64,000 nucleotides of DNA from Rosenbergiella australiborealis (GTDB taxonomy: Bacteria; Pseudomonadota; Gammaproteobacteria; Enterobacterales; Enterobacteriaceae), in the NCBI RefSeq assembly GCF_018494035.1, contig NZ_JABBFO010000007.1, positions 62,001-126,000 of the forward strand, in the 5' to 3' direction. Made by a program: the position numbers and the translations under genes. Below are positions 22,470-32,710 of the stretch, piece by piece; the stretch's first letter is position 1, and every line of letters starts with the position of its first letter. Below the pieces are notes generated by a model that was not told the DNA's origin, made no database searches, and saw nothing but the letters and a program-made list of their open reading frames with translations.

Positions 22470-22556
22470 GCGACGGTGGCGGAATTGGTAGACGCGCTAG
22501 CTTCAGGTGTTAGTGTCCTAACGGACGTGGGGGTTCAAGTCCCCCCCCTCGCACCA
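22470..22556 (+). tRNA. leuT: tRNA-Leu (CAG)
   Basis: 87 nt class II tRNA with a long variable arm (TGTCCTAACGGACG region) and anticodon CAG in CTTCAGGT. The acceptor GCGACGG against CCCTCGC keeps one mismatch at the fifth pair (C-C), the position where E. coli leuT has A-C. CCA is encoded. Confidence 0.96.
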
Positions 22557-22581
22557 GGTAAAAAGTAGTATCGCAGTATTT

Positions 22582-22658
22582 CGGCGAGTAGCGCAGCTTG
22601 GTAGCGCAACTGGTTTGGGACCAGTGGGTCGGAGGTTCGAATCCTCTCTCGCCGACCA
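22582..22658 (+). tRNA. proM: tRNA-Pro (TGG)
   Basis: 77 nt cloverleaf; acceptor CGGCGAG with CTCGCCG, anticodon TGG in TTTGGGA, T arm GGTTCGAATCC, encoded CCA. Last gene of the tRNA operon. Confidence 0.97.
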
Positions 22659-22670
22659 AATTTAAAGAAA

Positions 22671-22698
22671 CCCCGCGAAAGCGGGGTTTTTTGTTTTT
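22671..22698 (+). terminator. Terminator of the tRNA operon, probably bidirectional
   Basis: CCCCGC-GAAA-GCGGGG stem-loop followed by TTTTTTG and more T. The other strand reads a T-containing tail too (TTTCTTT), so the hairpin may also end transcription of the convergent PhzF-family gene. Confidence 0.88.
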
Positions 22699-22733
22699 TA
22701 AGGTAACCAATAACCCCCTCCTTGGGATTAGCG

Positions 22734-23552
22734 TTAGAGCAAGGTAACCTCTCCCTTAATAATAGTGTTTGACCGGCCCCCGACAAAAATTCTCCCATCA
22801 AACTGTCTAATCTCAACACCGCCCTCTGCGCCCACGCAAGCTCCTTGTTGCGCGCTGTATTGAGGAGGCAGTTTACCCGCGCCGATCAGCCACTGTGCGA
22901 GAACGGCCTGTAAACTCCCTGTCACCGGGTCTTCCACCGCATCACCACCGATAAAAGCACGTACGACCAGTCCCTGAGAGTGTTCTTTAATACTACACAT
23001 CCCTATCTTAAGGTCGCGTATTGCAGAATAGTCGATATCAAGCTCCAACAGTCGTTCAACCGAGTCAATCACAATGCAATGCCAGACGGGGCCATTACAT
23101 AACAGTGAGGTCGCGGTTATCTCCTCTGAGCGAAGGCCAGTTGCGGCGAGACAGCGTTGTAATTCTTCATTTGTGAAAGGGCGCTGCTCAATAATCGGAG
23201 GCGCCTCAAAAAATAGCTGATCATTGATTTGTCTTATTTCGACAATACCGATCGCCGATTGTTGATAGGTTACGGGCTGTCTGCGTCCATTTAACCAGCT
23301 ATGGCACGCCCCGAGCGTAGGATGTCCGGCGAAAGGTAACTCTTCAGTGGGGGTAAAAATCCTAACGTGGTAATCAGCACGCAGATCGCTGGGCGGGCTG
23401 ATAAAAACCGTTTCGCTGAGTTGGGTCCAGCGGGCGAAAGCCTGCATTGTTGCATCTGAATAGTCGTGAGCGTTGCAATGTACGACCGCTAACGGATTCC
23501 CTTTTAGAGGATGAGTAGAAAAAACGTTAATTTGCTCAAAGCGTACTGTCAT
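22734..23552 (-). CDS. PhzF-family isomerase/epimerase-like protein
   Basis: 272 aa protein with the two-lobed diaminopimelate-epimerase-like fold of the PhzF family. Family signatures: VFSTHPLKGNPLAVV near residues 10-24, SETVF with the presumed catalytic Glu47, IFTPTEELPFAGHPTLGA, and DPVTGSLQAVLAQWL in the second lobe. Members isomerise small metabolites (PhzF itself acts in phenazine synthesis), but most enterobacterial copies have no known substrate, and no phenazine genes are nearby. In E. coli the interval between proM and hemY holds aslB, aslA and the sRNA gene glmZ; this gene occupies it here. ATG start at 23552 with the conserved N-terminus MTVRFEQINVF. Confidence 0.85.
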   Translation of the reverse strand: MTVRFEQINVFSTHPLKGNPLAVVHCNAHDYSDATMQAFARWTQLSETVFISPPSDLRADYHVRIFTPTEELPFAGHPTLGACHSWLNGRRQPVTYQQSAIGIVEIRQINDQLFFEAPPIIEQRPFTNEELQRCLAATGLRSEEITATSLLCNGPVWHCIVIDSVERLLELDIDYSAIRDLKIGMCSIKEHSQGLVVRAFIGGDAVEDPVTGSLQAVLAQWLIGAGKLPPQYSAQQGACVGAEGGVEIRQFDGRIFVGGRSNTIIKGEVTLL

Positions 23553-23624
23553 GATAATGATGCCGATAGAGGGATTCGAGCCCTGATGACATCATAGATT
23601 AGGCGCTACGGCAAGATAGGGGAC

Positions 23625-23650
23625 AAAGAAGGCGGCTGCAGGCAGCCGCC
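23625..23650 (-). terminator. Probable terminator of the hem operon
   Basis: A 9-bp GC-rich inverted repeat (GGCGGCTGC/GCAGCCGCC, 23631-23639 and 23642-23650) lies just after hemY. Reading the minus strand, TTCTTT follows the stem, a modest U tract. Confidence 0.65.
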
Positions 23651-23657
23651 TAAGCTA

Positions 23658-24854
23658 TTATTGATCCGGATATTTCTTCAGAGTGAGGTGTAAGCCTTCG
23701 CGACGCATTTTTGCCGCCTCTTCTGGGCGACGCATTTTGTCGTACACATCGGCGAGCCAAGCATAGTCGAAGCTATCCGGACGCTGAGCTAACGCTGAAT
23801 TGAACGCATCCGCAGCCTGCTGCCATTCACCACGACGCATTAATAGCTGCCCGAGTGTACTTTCCAATAATGGTGTCGATCCCTGTTGTTTGATCAACTG
23901 ACGGACTAATTTTTCAGAATCTTCACTATTAGCCGTTTTAATTTTTGGAATGGAGAGCACCAAATTTTCGTTATACCCTCGCTTCAGACCATCGAGGGTA
24001 ATGACTTGTGCCATATCATGATCGTCACACTCAATCAGATGAGTCACCATTGCCGCTTGTAAGCGGTTATCTTGCCGTGTTTTGCGTGTCTGATGGCTCC
24101 ACCACTGTTTTAGCCCATCACTGCCTCCTGAAGCCATGGCTTGATCCATTAGGCCAAGCCATGCTTTATGCGACAGTGTTTCAGCATCTTCTTTCGTGAT
24201 TAGCTGATCTTTTTCGAGTGAAGGAAGAATATCAAGCAGGGGTGACCAAGCGCCAGTACGTAGGTAGGCACTTTGTGCAAGACGTAGTACTTCCGGGTGG
24301 CGTGGTGCGACATCTAATAAGCGATCAAGGGTATGACGAGCCGCATGATTTTCACCTCGAGCCAACAAAATACGCGCCCGGGCAATCTCGACTGGAATTT
24401 GATTATCGGTACAGAGTTCAGATGCACGTTCGAGATGTTGATTCGCTCGAATTTCGTCACCCCGCTGTTGTGCCGCTTCTGCCGCAAGCAAATAGTTTGC
24501 AACGGGGGTATCGGCATGGTCAGCATTTTTTGTGATCAGTTTTTCAACTTGCTGATAATCGCCTTCAGCTAGTTTGATTAAGGCACTATTCGTGTGTTTT
24601 TGTGCGATACGATGTTTACGACTGCTAAACCAACGACGAGTCCGAGATCCGGTTCTCAACAAGCGACGGATCACCCACTCAATGAGCAGAATAACGATCA
24701 ACGCGGCTAACAAGATAATCGCCAACCCGGTAACTGAAGTCTCGATATTCCATTGAGAGGTTTGAATGAGTACGTATCCTTGCTTTCCAGCAAAGAGAGG
24801 GCCTAACACGATTCCAGCGATCAATAGGATAAAAAGGAATAAGACCTTGATCAT
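23658..24854 (-). CDS. hemY: HemY, TPR membrane protein of the hem operon
   Basis: Inner membrane protein of 398 aa, the same length as E. coli HemY. Two hydrophobic segments (near residues 2-20 and 40-62) are followed by a long cytoplasmic or periplasmic TPR domain; GQLLMRRGEWQQAADAFNSALAQRPD is one clear repeat. HemY is thought to support late heme synthesis, but its exact role is unsettled; it is not the Gram-positive HemY oxidase. Start at MIKVLFLF (ATG 24854) because GGAGG sits just upstream; a longer frame begins 12 codons earlier inside hemX. Confidence 0.92.
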   Translation of the reverse strand: MIKVLFLFILLIAGIVLGPLFAGKQGYVLIQTSQWNIETSVTGLAIILLAALIVILLIEWVIRRLLRTGSRTRRWFSSRKHRIAQKHTNSALIKLAEGDYQQVEKLITKNADHADTPVANYLLAAEAAQQRGDEIRANQHLERASELCTDNQIPVEIARARILLARGENHAARHTLDRLLDVAPRHPEVLRLAQSAYLRTGAWSPLLDILPSLEKDQLITKEDAETLSHKAWLGLMDQAMASGGSDGLKQWWSHQTRKTRQDNRLQAAMVTHLIECDDHDMAQVITLDGLKRGYNENLVLSIPKIKTANSEDSEKLVRQLIKQQGSTPLLESTLGQLLMRRGEWQQAADAFNSALAQRPDSFDYAWLADVYDKMRRPEEAAKMRREGLHLTLKKYPDQ

Positions 24855-24855
24855 C

Positions 24856-25992
24856 TTAACCTCCTTGTTGCGGCGATGTGACCGCAGCATGCGAAGGGGC
24901 AGGGGAGGAATCGCTAGGTGAACTCATTAATCCGCGTACACGATCTTGCATCAGTTTATCGAGCAGGTTTTGACTCGTGAGCGTTTCGGGCAGATCCATA
25001 GAGATAGGTGTTTGTACCAATTGATCGACTTGCGCTAAAAATGCCTTAGTCGCCGGGTCGTTGGTGTTATACCAAGCTCGTACCCACGTGGATACTGCAT
25101 CGAGAGATTGTTTATAAATCTCCTCTTGATGCCGAGGGATCGCTTGTGCGGCAATCAGTAATTGAGAGCGGATATTTTCCCTTAAATAGATATCTTGATT
25201 AGGCGCTAACAGTGGCTGCGCGGTATTATCGCGTCGACGCACCGTGATGAAGTTATTCATAAAATCATGCCAGCTCACCATGAGGTTATGCCGCCATTCG
25301 GCGAGAGAGCCAGAAATATCACGGCTGTCCTTATCCATCGGAGCGCCATTTTCGTTATCATCGGCCAAACGAAGATTGTCGACATTGTTAGCCAATTGGC
25401 TTACTTGCAGAAGAATACCGTCGTAATCGACTTGGTTAAGTGTCGCAAGCGTTGAGATATCTTGGTTTAATGCGCGGCGGATAGTGAGAATACTCGGATC
25501 ATCCATCTGCGCTAAACTACGGTCAGCACTTTTAAGTAGCGCTAAGGATGTCGTGACATCTTGATCGCTCCATAATTTGCGACCTGCCAGTTTCACAAGG
25601 TAATCCGCTTGTGAGACTAACCAAACACTGGTGTCATTTCCTGTAAGTGAATTAATTTTCTCGCGAAGACCTTGCAGATCCTTATCGGTATCCTGCAATT
25701 GTGTTTGAGAATCCTTTAACGCTTGTTCGGTTTGTGACAGTTGCTGTGTAAGTTGTTGTCTATCGCTGTCATTTTTCAGTTGAAACTGTGAAAGTTCCTC
25801 ACGAAGTGCTTGCGTTGAATTCGACTGTGATTGGTTAAGATGTGTGATATACCATGCACTACCAAGGCCTGAGGCCAATGCAATAACAATTGCTAAGCTC
25901 GCAAGTTTTTTACCGTTAGCCGGAGTCGGTGTATTGGTATGATTATCTTTCGTGTCATCCGACATGGCGGAGGGGGCTTTTTGTTCCGTCAT
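24856..25992 (-). CDS. hemX: HemX, putative uroporphyrinogen-III C-methyltransferase-like membrane protein
   Basis: 378 aa membrane-anchored protein. A polar N-terminal tail (residues 1-28), one membrane segment near 30-50 ([20 protein letters not shown]), a Gln-rich coiled coil near 55-115, and a soluble periplasmic domain with [16 protein letters not shown]. Although annotated in databases as a methyltransferase, HemX has no methyltransferase motifs, and a role as a heme-pathway scaffold is more likely. It lies between hemD (25 nt gap) and hemY (1 nt gap). The C-terminus is low-complexity Ser/Pro/Gln. Confidence 0.92.
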   Translation of the reverse strand: MTEQKAPSAMSDDTKDNHTNTPTPANGKKLASLAIVIALASGLGSAWYITHLNQSQSNSTQALREELSQFQLKNDSDRQQLTQQLSQTEQALKDSQTQLQDTDKDLQGLREKINSLTGNDTSVWLVSQADYLVKLAGRKLWSDQDVTTSLALLKSADRSLAQMDDPSILTIRRALNQDISTLATLNQVDYDGILLQVSQLANNVDNLRLADDNENGAPMDKDSRDISGSLAEWRHNLMVSWHDFMNNFITVRRRDNTAQPLLAPNQDIYLRENIRSQLLIAAQAIPRHQEEIYKQSLDAVSTWVRAWYNTNDPATKAFLAQVDQLVQTPISMDLPETLTSQNLLDKLMQDRVRGLMSSPSDSSPAPSHAAVTSPQQGG

Positions 25993-26017
25993 AGAGGCTT
26001 ATCCCATAAGTTTAAGT

Positions 26018-26755
26018 TCAGCGTAACGCGCGTAATAACGCATCGTTATCCGCACCATCAGCAACAACAATATCTCGCCAGCCAAAGTCGGCAGCAATTG
26101 TCGCTAAACGATCACTGACGACAATAAGCCGACAGTGAAGTAACCATTCGTTCCTATCAAGTGCAGGAACTAATTCATAAAGAAGGTTCAACATCTCACC
26201 ACTTGTCACAATTATGGTTGAGATCCCTTTTTGTCGCCAGTGAAAAGCCTGTTCTGCACCTTGATATTTTACGGGGATACGTTGATAACATTCAAAATAG
26301 CTGACATTTGCACCACGAGCTTGTAATACCTCGCCGAGTAACTCTCGGCCACCATTACCCCGTAGAATAAAACAGTTTTTCCCGGTAACCTCTTCCAGAA
26401 GGGGTAAGTCCATTAATGCTTCACTAATATTTTTATCAGGGAAATCAACGGCTTTATTACAATAGCGATGCAAGGCCAGTGCACTGTTTTTACCGATCGC
26501 TAAGTAATTCACCTCAGTGGGCCACGGCCGATTCTCCGCAAGAAGAAAAGGGCCCGCGTAAGTGAGGGCCCGGGCTGAAACGACGATGATAAAATCACCG
26601 TTACTGAGCGAAGGAATACGTGATGAGAAGTCGAGGAGTTGGCGACCCGGTAAAAAGTCGATAAGCGGAAGATGCCATGCTTGGCGGCCGGTCAATCGTA
26701 ATCGCTTGACCAGTTGGCTACCCTCCGGCATGGGGCGAGTCACCAAAATACTCAT
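26018..26755 (-). CDS. hemD: Uroporphyrinogen-III synthase
   Basis: Cyclises hydroxymethylbilane to uroporphyrinogen III with inversion of ring D. 245 aa with the two-domain HemD fold; recognisable parts are ILVTRPMPEG at the start, WHLPLIDF, FILRGNGGRELLGEVLQARG, YFECYQRIPV and TIIVTSGEMLNLLYELV. The start is ATG 26755, one base after the hemC stop, as in translationally coupled hemCD of E. coli; the frame runs 16 codons further into hemC. Confidence 0.94.
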   Translation of the reverse strand: MSILVTRPMPEGSQLVKRLRLTGRQAWHLPLIDFLPGRQLLDFSSRIPSLSNGDFIIVVSARALTYAGPFLLAENRPWPTEVNYLAIGKNSALALHRYCNKAVDFPDKNISEALMDLPLLEEVTGKNCFILRGNGGRELLGEVLQARGANVSYFECYQRIPVKYQGAEQAFHWRQKGISTIIVTSGEMLNLLYELVPALDRNEWLLHCRLIVVSDRLATIAADFGWRDIVVADGADNDALLRALR

Positions 26756-26756
26756 G

Positions 26757-27692
26757 CTATGAGTTTCCTTGATAGACTTTTCGTAATATCTCCCCAGCTC
26801 CACGGGCTAAAAGCTCTTCGGCTAACGAGGTACCAAGGGCTTCGGCATCTTCGGCATTTCCATGACGCTCACCGGCAATAATCTGATCGCCTTCCGGCGT
26901 CCCCACCAGCCCTCGTAACCAGAGTTTGTCTTCATTAAGGATTGCATAGCTTGCGATAGGAACTTGGCAGCCGCCTTCTAAACGCGTATTCATGGCACGC
27001 TCCGCTTGGACACAGAGCTCCGTTGGCGGATGGTTAAGCGGAGCCAATAGTTGGTGCAGTTCAGTATCATCATTACGGCACTCAATCCCGACGGCACCTT
27101 GTCCAACTGCCGGTAAAGAGAGTTCTGCCGGCAACGATAGCCGAATTCTTGCAGATAATCCTAACCGGATCAGGCCTGCAGAGGCGAGAATAATGGCATC
27201 GTATTCTCCTGCATCGAGTTTCGCTAACCGAGTTCCGACATTTCCGCGCAGTGAACGAATGACCAAATCAGGACGCAAGGCACTCAATTGACACTGGCGT
27301 CGAAGGCTAGAGGTTCCAACGACCGCGCCTTTGGGTAATGCATCAATGTTATCGTAATGGTTTGAGACAAAAGCATCTAGAGGGTTTTCACGCGGACAGA
27401 TGGCGGCTAGTCCTAATCCTTCAGGAAACGCGACGGGCACATCTTTCATTGAGTGTACGGCTAAATCAGCACGCCCTTCTAACATTGCAGATTCGAGTTC
27501 CTTTACAAACAACCCCTTTCCCCCCACCTTTGACAGCGGGCTATCCAGTAAAATATCGCCTTTGGTTACCATCGTCACCAATTCAACGCGAAGACCAGGA
27601 TGATGGGCGATTAATTGTTGCTGCACATACTCTGCCTGCCAAAGTGCAAGAGGGCTTTTACGGGTGGCAATTCTGATTGTTTTGTCAGTCAT
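26757..27692 (-). CDS. hemC: Hydroxymethylbilane synthase (porphobilinogen deaminase)
   Basis: Joins four porphobilinogens into hydroxymethylbilane, using a dipyrromethane cofactor bound to Cys242 (EGGCQVPI). 311 aa. Motifs: [78 protein letters not shown]. Start at [15 protein letters not shown] (ATG 27692) by family alignment; two other in-frame starts lie 4 and 11 codons upstream and none has a strong ribosome binding site. Divergent from cyaA, as in E. coli. Confidence 0.95.
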   Translation of the reverse strand: MTDKTIRIATRKSPLALWQAEYVQQQLIAHHPGLRVELVTMVTKGDILLDSPLSKVGGKGLFVKELESAMLEGRADLAVHSMKDVPVAFPEGLGLAAICPRENPLDAFVSNHYDNIDALPKGAVVGTSSLRRQCQLSALRPDLVIRSLRGNVGTRLAKLDAGEYDAIILASAGLIRLGLSARIRLSLPAELSLPAVGQGAVGIECRNDDTELHQLLAPLNHPPTELCVQAERAMNTRLEGGCQVPIASYAILNEDKLWLRGLVGTPEGDQIIAGERHGNAEDAEALGTSLAEELLARGAGEILRKVYQGNS

Positions 27693-27935
27693 ACTCGAAA
27701 CCATACTTTTACGTTTATCTATCATCCTAACATTTAAACACGTTATGTGGCAGTTTCCACCGTTGAAAAGCTATGCCGTTTGTTTTTCGATTCTCACCAC
27801 AGAGATTGTGCAACGGCGATAATTCGTAGATGTTAGGCTAAAGCATCAACACGCTTTACCGGATGAGGTGGCAGTGTTAGATTGACCGACCGCGACCCTT
27901 TTATAAATGTCTTGCATGAGCTTAGGTGTGATGCC

Positions 27936-30494
27936 TTGTACCTGTATATAGAAACATTGAAACAACGAATAGATGCTATTAATCAGTTACGAACTGATCG
28001 TGCGACAGCGGCGATGAGTGCTGCTTTTCGCCGTATCTATAGTTTGTTGCCAGTGTTACTGCATTATCATCACCCCGATATGCCAGGCTACCTTTCAAGT
28101 AATACCCCATATGGTATTAGTGCCTTTACTCCTGACGCATTACAGCAACAGCTTCTTGAATCGTTATTACCGAGTGATGAACCTAAACTCGTGCCGCCGC
28201 CTGACAACTCACCCATTATCGGGTTGTATTCGATGGGGAGTACCTCGTCGGTCGGACAGAGCAGTGACTCGGATCTTGATATCTGGGTATGCCACCAATC
28301 TTGGCTGGATGGAACAGAACGGCAAGCGTTGCATAATAAATGTTATCAATTACAACTCTGGTGTAAAAAGCAGGGCGTTGAGATCAGTTTCTTCCTGATT
28401 GACGAGAATCGCTTTCGGATGAATGAAAGTGGCGCACTGGGGAAAGAAGATTGCGGTAGCACCCAGCATATTCTTTTATTAGATGAATTTTATCGTAGCG
28501 CCGTTCGTCTAGCGGGTAAGCGTATACTGTGGAGCCTTGTTCCTAGTGAGCATGAAGACCATTACGACGAATATGTTATGGAGCTTTATGCTAAAGGCGC
28601 TCTAGTGCCCAATGAATGGATTGATCTTGGTGGGTTAGGGACTCTTTCGGCGGAAGAATATTTTGGCGCTAGCCTATGGCAACTGTATAAAAGTATTGAT
28701 TCACCTTACAAAGCCGTCTTAAAAACTTTGTTATTAGAGGCCTATAGCTGGGAGTACCCCAACACTCGACTCTTGGCGACCGAGATCAAACAATGCCTGC
28801 ATAATGGCAATATTATTCATTTCGGCCTCGATCCCTATTGCATGATGCTTGAGCGGGTGACGGCTTACTTGGAAGCCATCAATGACACAACGCGGCTTGA
28901 TCTCGTCCGGCGTTGCTTCTACTTAAAAGTTTCAGAAAAATTGACCACAGAAAGTTGCGCAGACCCTTCGCAATGGCGGCGAGAAATATTATCTCAATTA
29001 GTTGAGCGCTGGGGCTGGGGAGAGACCTTATTAAACCAGCTTGATGCGCGAGCATACTGGAAAATTGAGCAAGTGCGTGTGGCTCATAACGAATTGTTGG
29101 ATACGATGATGCAAAGCTATCGTAACTTGATTCGCTTTGCTCGACGTAATAATTTAAGCATGAGTGCCAGCCCTCAAGATATCGGCGTCCTTACGCGTAA
29201 ACTCTACGCAGCATTTGAAGCGCTCCCCGGAAAAGTTGCGTTGCTTAACCCCCAAATATCCCCAGATCTTTCAGAGCCACATTTGACGTTTATCTATGTG
29301 GCGGAAGGTCGGGCCAATCGCCGCGGTTGGTACCTGTATAACCAAGCGCCTGAAATGAATGCGATTATCAGTCATCAGCCGCTGGAGTATAACCGTTACT
29401 TAAATAAACTGGTTGCTTGGGCCTGGTTTAATGGATTACTGACTGAAAAGACACATTTGCATATCAAAGGGACGAGCCTGTGTGATCGTCCTCGACTGCA
29501 AGAGCTTGTCCACGATATTACGACGCACTTTCCTATTCGCCTCCCAGCACCGACGCCAAAGGCCTTATACAGCCCTTGTGAGATTCGACATTTAGCGTTG
29601 ATGATTAATTTGGAGTCCGATCCTACCCAGTCACTGCGTGACCAAGTGGTACTGTTTGATTTTCGGAAAATGGATATTTTTAGTTTTGGACAGCAACAGC
29701 GGTGTCTTATTGGCAGCGTCGACTTACTCTATCGAAACTCATGGAATGAAGTCAGAACCCTACATTTTGAAGGGGAAACTGCCATGATCGAAGCATTAAA
29801 GACTATTTTGGGTAAAATGCATCAAGATGCGCTTCCTCCTGATGCGGTAGAGGTCTTTTGTTATAGTCCGTATTTACGCGCCTTAATTCGTACACGTGTA
29901 TTGCAACTCGTCTCCGAATGTATTGACTTACGGCTATCCAGTAATCGACAAGAAACGGGGCGTTTCAAAGCCTTGAAACTGGCCAGTGACACCTGGGGAC
30001 TTTTCTTTGAGCGGATGGGGGTTTCGGTACAAAAACTGAAGAATGCGGTCGAGTTTTATGGCGCAATCTCTAATAATAAGTTGCAAGGACTGTCGATCCA
30101 GATGGACTCAAAGCAAGCGAGCCTACCGACGGTTGTGAAAAATTACGCCAGTGAGGGGATTATTCAGTTCTTTTTTGAAGACCATCCTTCGGCACAAAGT
30201 TTTAGCATCTATGTGTTAGATGAGCATAATCATGCGGAAGTTTATCAACACTGTGAGGGGAGTAAAGAGGAGTTAATGCGTGACGTTTGTCGTTTCTACT
30301 CCTCCTCCCATGACCGCGTAACCTTTGGGACAACCTCTATTAATTTTAATCTGCCGCAGTTTTATCAGGTCGTTGAGCTTAATGGTCGTTCGCAAATTAT
30401 TAATTTCCATTCACCGAGCCAAGATGAGGTTACGGAGAAAGTATCTCCGCAACTGGGGCAAAATATTTTACCGCGTTCGCCTTATCGGCCTTAA
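27936..30494 (+). CDS. cyaA: Class I adenylate cyclase
   Basis: Makes cAMP from ATP for CRP-dependent catabolite control. 852 aa. The N-terminal nucleotidyltransferase-like catalytic part has [19 protein letters not shown] and HNESG-like [21 protein letters not shown]; the C-terminal half carries the glucose-sensing regulatory region with [11 protein letters not shown]. The start is TTG 27936 ([11 protein letters not shown]), matching the E. coli protein, which also uses TTG and thus keeps expression low. AGG at about 27924 is the likely ribosome binding site. The frame is open back to a TTG at 27882. No clear CRP site was found in the hemC-cyaA gap. Confidence 0.95.
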   Translation: MYLYIETLKQRIDAINQLRTDRATAAMSAAFRRIYSLLPVLLHYHHPDMPGYLSSNTPYGISAFTPDALQQQLLESLLPSDEPKLVPPPDNSPIIGLYSMGSTSSVGQSSDSDLDIWVCHQSWLDGTERQALHNKCYQLQLWCKKQGVEISFFLIDENRFRMNESGALGKEDCGSTQHILLLDEFYRSAVRLAGKRILWSLVPSEHEDHYDEYVMELYAKGALVPNEWIDLGGLGTLSAEEYFGASLWQLYKSIDSPYKAVLKTLLLEAYSWEYPNTRLLATEIKQCLHNGNIIHFGLDPYCMMLERVTAYLEAINDTTRLDLVRRCFYLKVSEKLTTESCADPSQWRREILSQLVERWGWGETLLNQLDARAYWKIEQVRVAHNELLDTMMQSYRNLIRFARRNNLSMSASPQDIGVLTRKLYAAFEALPGKVALLNPQISPDLSEPHLTFIYVAEGRANRRGWYLYNQAPEMNAIISHQPLEYNRYLNKLVAWAWFNGLLTEKTHLHIKGTSLCDRPRLQELVHDITTHFPIRLPAPTPKALYSPCEIRHLALMINLESDPTQSLRDQVVLFDFRKMDIFSFGQQQRCLIGSVDLLYRNSWNEVRTLHFEGETAMIEALKTILGKMHQDALPPDAVEVFCYSPYLRALIRTRVLQLVSECIDLRLSSNRQETGRFKALKLASDTWGLFFERMGVSVQKLKNAVEFYGAISNNKLQGLSIQMDSKQASLPTVVKNYASEGIIQFFFEDHPSAQSFSIYVLDEHNHAEVYQHCEGSKEELMRDVCRFYSSSHDRVTFGTTSINFNLPQFYQVVELNGRSQIINFHSPSQDEVTEKVSPQLGQNILPRSPYRP

Positions 30495-30814
30495 TGGTCA
30501 AATTTAACCGTTTCGCCGGCTTGAATAGAGCAGGCCTCAGCCAGTAAAGACCAAAACTCGTTCCCCGTTCTATCACATACCCATTTATCACCGTCTAAAG
30601 AAAAGTGATAACCGCCTGCTTTAGTGGCTAACCAGACCTGATGTAACGGTTCTTGCCGATTAATAATGATCTTACTACCATTCTCAAAACTGAGGGTCAT
30701 GACATTCCCGTGGGTTTCGTAATCAATATCTGCATCCCCATCATGGTCGTCTAAACGTTCTTCGATGGTGAGTAATAACTGGTCTGCTTGTTGATGAAAT
30801 TGGCTGTCGTTCAT
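30491..30814 (-). CDS. cyaY: Frataxin-like iron donor CyaY
   Basis: Iron-binding regulator of IscS-based Fe-S cluster assembly, 107 aa. Acidic first helix ([21 protein letters not shown]) and the beta sheet with [28 protein letters not shown] and FSLDGDKWV define the frataxin fold. Convergent with cyaA, overlapping by 4 nt, the same arrangement as E. coli. Confidence 0.95.
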   Translation of the reverse strand: MNDSQFHQQADQLLLTIEERLDDHDGDADIDYETHGNVMTLSFENGSKIIINRQEPLHQVWLATKAGGYHFSLDGDKWVCDRTGNEFWSLLAEACSIQAGETVKFDH

Positions 30815-30974
30815 GCTCGCTCCTATTTTTATACAGTATAGCGATTGCTACACGGAGGATCATCCGAGATTTATCCCTTCAAGCCTCTCATCAGCGAATT
30901 CCACTCTTTTCTATTGCTTTTCCCGTTTCAACTGCGATGATACGTAGAATAGAACGTTAAGTGAGTGGACAACA

Positions 30975-31151
30975 ATGAAGAACGCTGTGGCTAAATGTAC
31001 GCTTTTTTTTGCCGTTATTGCTTTAGCAGGCTGTGGGTTAAAAGGCCCGCTGTATTTCCCAAAAGATGATAACGGTAAGCAACAGGGACAGAACACCAAT
31101 TATGACCAAGGTGTTTTTAAAAAAGCGAAGAAAAAATCCGATAACTTATAG
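30975..31151 (+). CDS. lptM: LptM (YifL) small outer membrane lipoprotein
   Basis: 58 aa lipoprotein too short for many gene finders. Signal peptide with lipobox LAGC (Cys20), then CGLKGPLYFP, the hallmark of YifL/LptM, which helps oxidative maturation of the LPS translocon LptD. The tail is Lys- and Gln-rich. It is divergent from cyaY and 27 nt upstream of dapF, its E. coli position. Confidence 0.9.
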   Translation: MKNAVAKCTLFFAVIALAGCGLKGPLYFPKDDNGKQQGQNTNYDQGVFKKAKKKSDNL

Positions 31152-31178
31152 TCAGCCAGCATGGCATTGGGGTGAAGC

Positions 31179-32003
31179 ATGCAGTTTTCTAAAATGCATG
31201 GTCTAGGTAACGATTTCATGGTGGTGGATGCCGTTACCCAGAATGTGTTTTTTTCTCCAGAACTGATTCGGCGTTTAGCCGATCGCCATTTAGGAATTGG
31301 TTTCGATCAATTATTAGTGGTGGAACCGCCTTATGATCCCGAGCTTGATTTTCACTATCGTATTTATAATGCGGACGGTAGTGAGGTCGCTCAGTGCGGT
31401 AATGGAGCTCGATGCTTCGCACGTTTCGTTCGTCTTAAGGGATTAACGAATAAGAATAGTATCCGGGTCAGTACGCAATCAGGGCAGATGGTGTTAACGG
31501 TTAATCGTGATGAATTAGTACAGGTCAACATGGGTGAGCCTAACTTTGAACCGTCGGCCGTCCCTTTTCGTGCGAACAAGGCAGAAAGTCTCTATCTGCT
31601 ACGTGTGGAAGAAAAAACGGTGATGTTTGGTGCGGTTTCTATGGGAAATCCGCACTGTGTGATCCAAGTTGACGCGACAGCGACAGCTGAGGTCGAAATA
31701 CTTGGCCCGATTTTAGAGAGTCACGAACGTTTTCCAGAGCGAGTGAATGTTGGCTTTATGGAAGTCATTAGCCCAGAACACATTCGTTTACGGGTATATG
31801 AGCGTGGGGCCGGTGAAACTCAGGCTTGTGGCAGTGGAGCCTGTGCGGCGGTAGCCAGTGGTATTCAACAGGGGCTATTAGGTCAGAATGTACGGGTTGA
31901 TCTTCCGGGGGGAACCTTACAGATTTCTTGGCAAGGACCTGGAACGTTTTTATTTATGACGGGCCCTGCTACGCATGTTTACGATGGATTTATTCATTTA
32001 TGA
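31179..32003 (+). CDS. dapF: Diaminopimelate epimerase
   Basis: Converts LL- to meso-diaminopimelate for lysine and peptidoglycan. 274 aa with both catalytic cysteines: Cys73 in CGNGARCF and the second in [13 protein letters not shown]-terminus [13 protein letters not shown] is typical. GGGGTGA upstream of ATG 31179 is a good ribosome binding site. First enzyme gene of the dapF-yigA-xerC-yigB cluster; its stop overlaps the yigA start. Confidence 0.97.
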   Translation: MQFSKMHGLGNDFMVVDAVTQNVFFSPELIRRLADRHLGIGFDQLLVVEPPYDPELDFHYRIYNADGSEVAQCGNGARCFARFVRLKGLTNKNSIRVSTQSGQMVLTVNRDELVQVNMGEPNFEPSAVPFRANKAESLYLLRVEEKTVMFGAVSMGNPHCVIQVDATATAEVEILGPILESHERFPERVNVGFMEVISPEHIRLRVYERGAGETQACGSGACAAVASGIQQGLLGQNVRVDLPGGTLQISWQGPGTFLFMTGPATHVYDGFIHL

Positions 32004-32710
32004 GCACTCACCAAGAGACTGAACATTTGCCACCTCAGCCTTTAGATGATGAAGCTGTTAGTCAATATCTAATGGAAAATCCTGATTTCTTTATACGTAA
32101 TGCCCGTCAGGTCGAGCAAATGGTCATCCCTCATCCCGTGAAGGGCAGTGTATCGCTAGTCGAATGGCAGCTGACACGCCAGCGTCAACAGATCGTGAAT
32201 CTTGAGCAGGAGATCACGCTCTTAATGGAGCAAGCACAGGCTAATCAACATCTTTTTAGCCAGTTACTCCATCTGCAATCTCATCTTGCTACAGCCACCG
32301 ACTTGGCCGAGCTTCAACAGCGCCTCCATCAATGGGCAAGAGGGCTCGGGTTGGCCGGTGCGACATTTCGTTTATTTAACGATAGCTGGCAATTAGCGGT
32401 ACCGAGTGGCTCGCACCATGTCGGTTTGGAGAGACATGTTTTTACCCCGCTGCAACTTCAGCGACTTAGCCAAGATAATCACTATCTTGGTCGTTTGCAT
32501 GGGCCAGAGCTCTTACTATTACTGCCCGAAGCAAAAGCGGTCGGATCGGTTGCGCTCTCTCTACTCACCGATAAGGGGCAGGATGTCGGTGTGCTTATTT
32601 TTAGTAGTCGCAATAAACATCATTACCAATCGGGTATGGGAACAGAACTGCTCGATTGTATCGCCGGCTTCCTTCCCCAGCTTTTAACCCGTTGGATAAG
32701 CCGTTTATGA
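32000..32710 (+). CDS. yigA: DUF484 protein YigA
   Basis: 236 aa cytoplasmic protein of the DUF484 family, which has a GAF-like fold; function unknown. The N-terminal segment [14 protein letters not shown] and the following helical region with [21 protein letters not shown]-type coiled coil are family marks. Start ATG 32000 overlaps the dapF stop (ATGA); the frame extends 24 codons upstream inside dapF. Conserved position between dapF and xerC. Confidence 0.9.
   Translation: MSTHQETEHLPPQPLDDEAVSQYLMENPDFFIRNARQVEQMVIPHPVKGSVSLVEWQLTRQRQQIVNLEQEITLLMEQAQANQHLFSQLLHLQSHLATATDLAELQQRLHQWARGLGLAGATFRLFNDSWQLAVPSGSHHVGLERHVFTPLQLQRLSQDNHYLGRLHGPELLLLLPEAKAVGSVALSLLTDKGQDVGVLIFSSRNKHHYQSGMGTELLDCIAGFLPQLLTRWISRL

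Noticed and set aside
22535-22819. Minus-strand frames across the tRNA operon
   Set aside because: They read antisense through tRNA-Leu and tRNA-Pro and have no protein family resemblance; such frames are often mis-annotated.
27693-27935. Possible CRP site upstream of cyaA (TTGTGCAACGGCGATAA)
   Set aside because: Only one half resembles TGTGA and the second half does not match TCACA.
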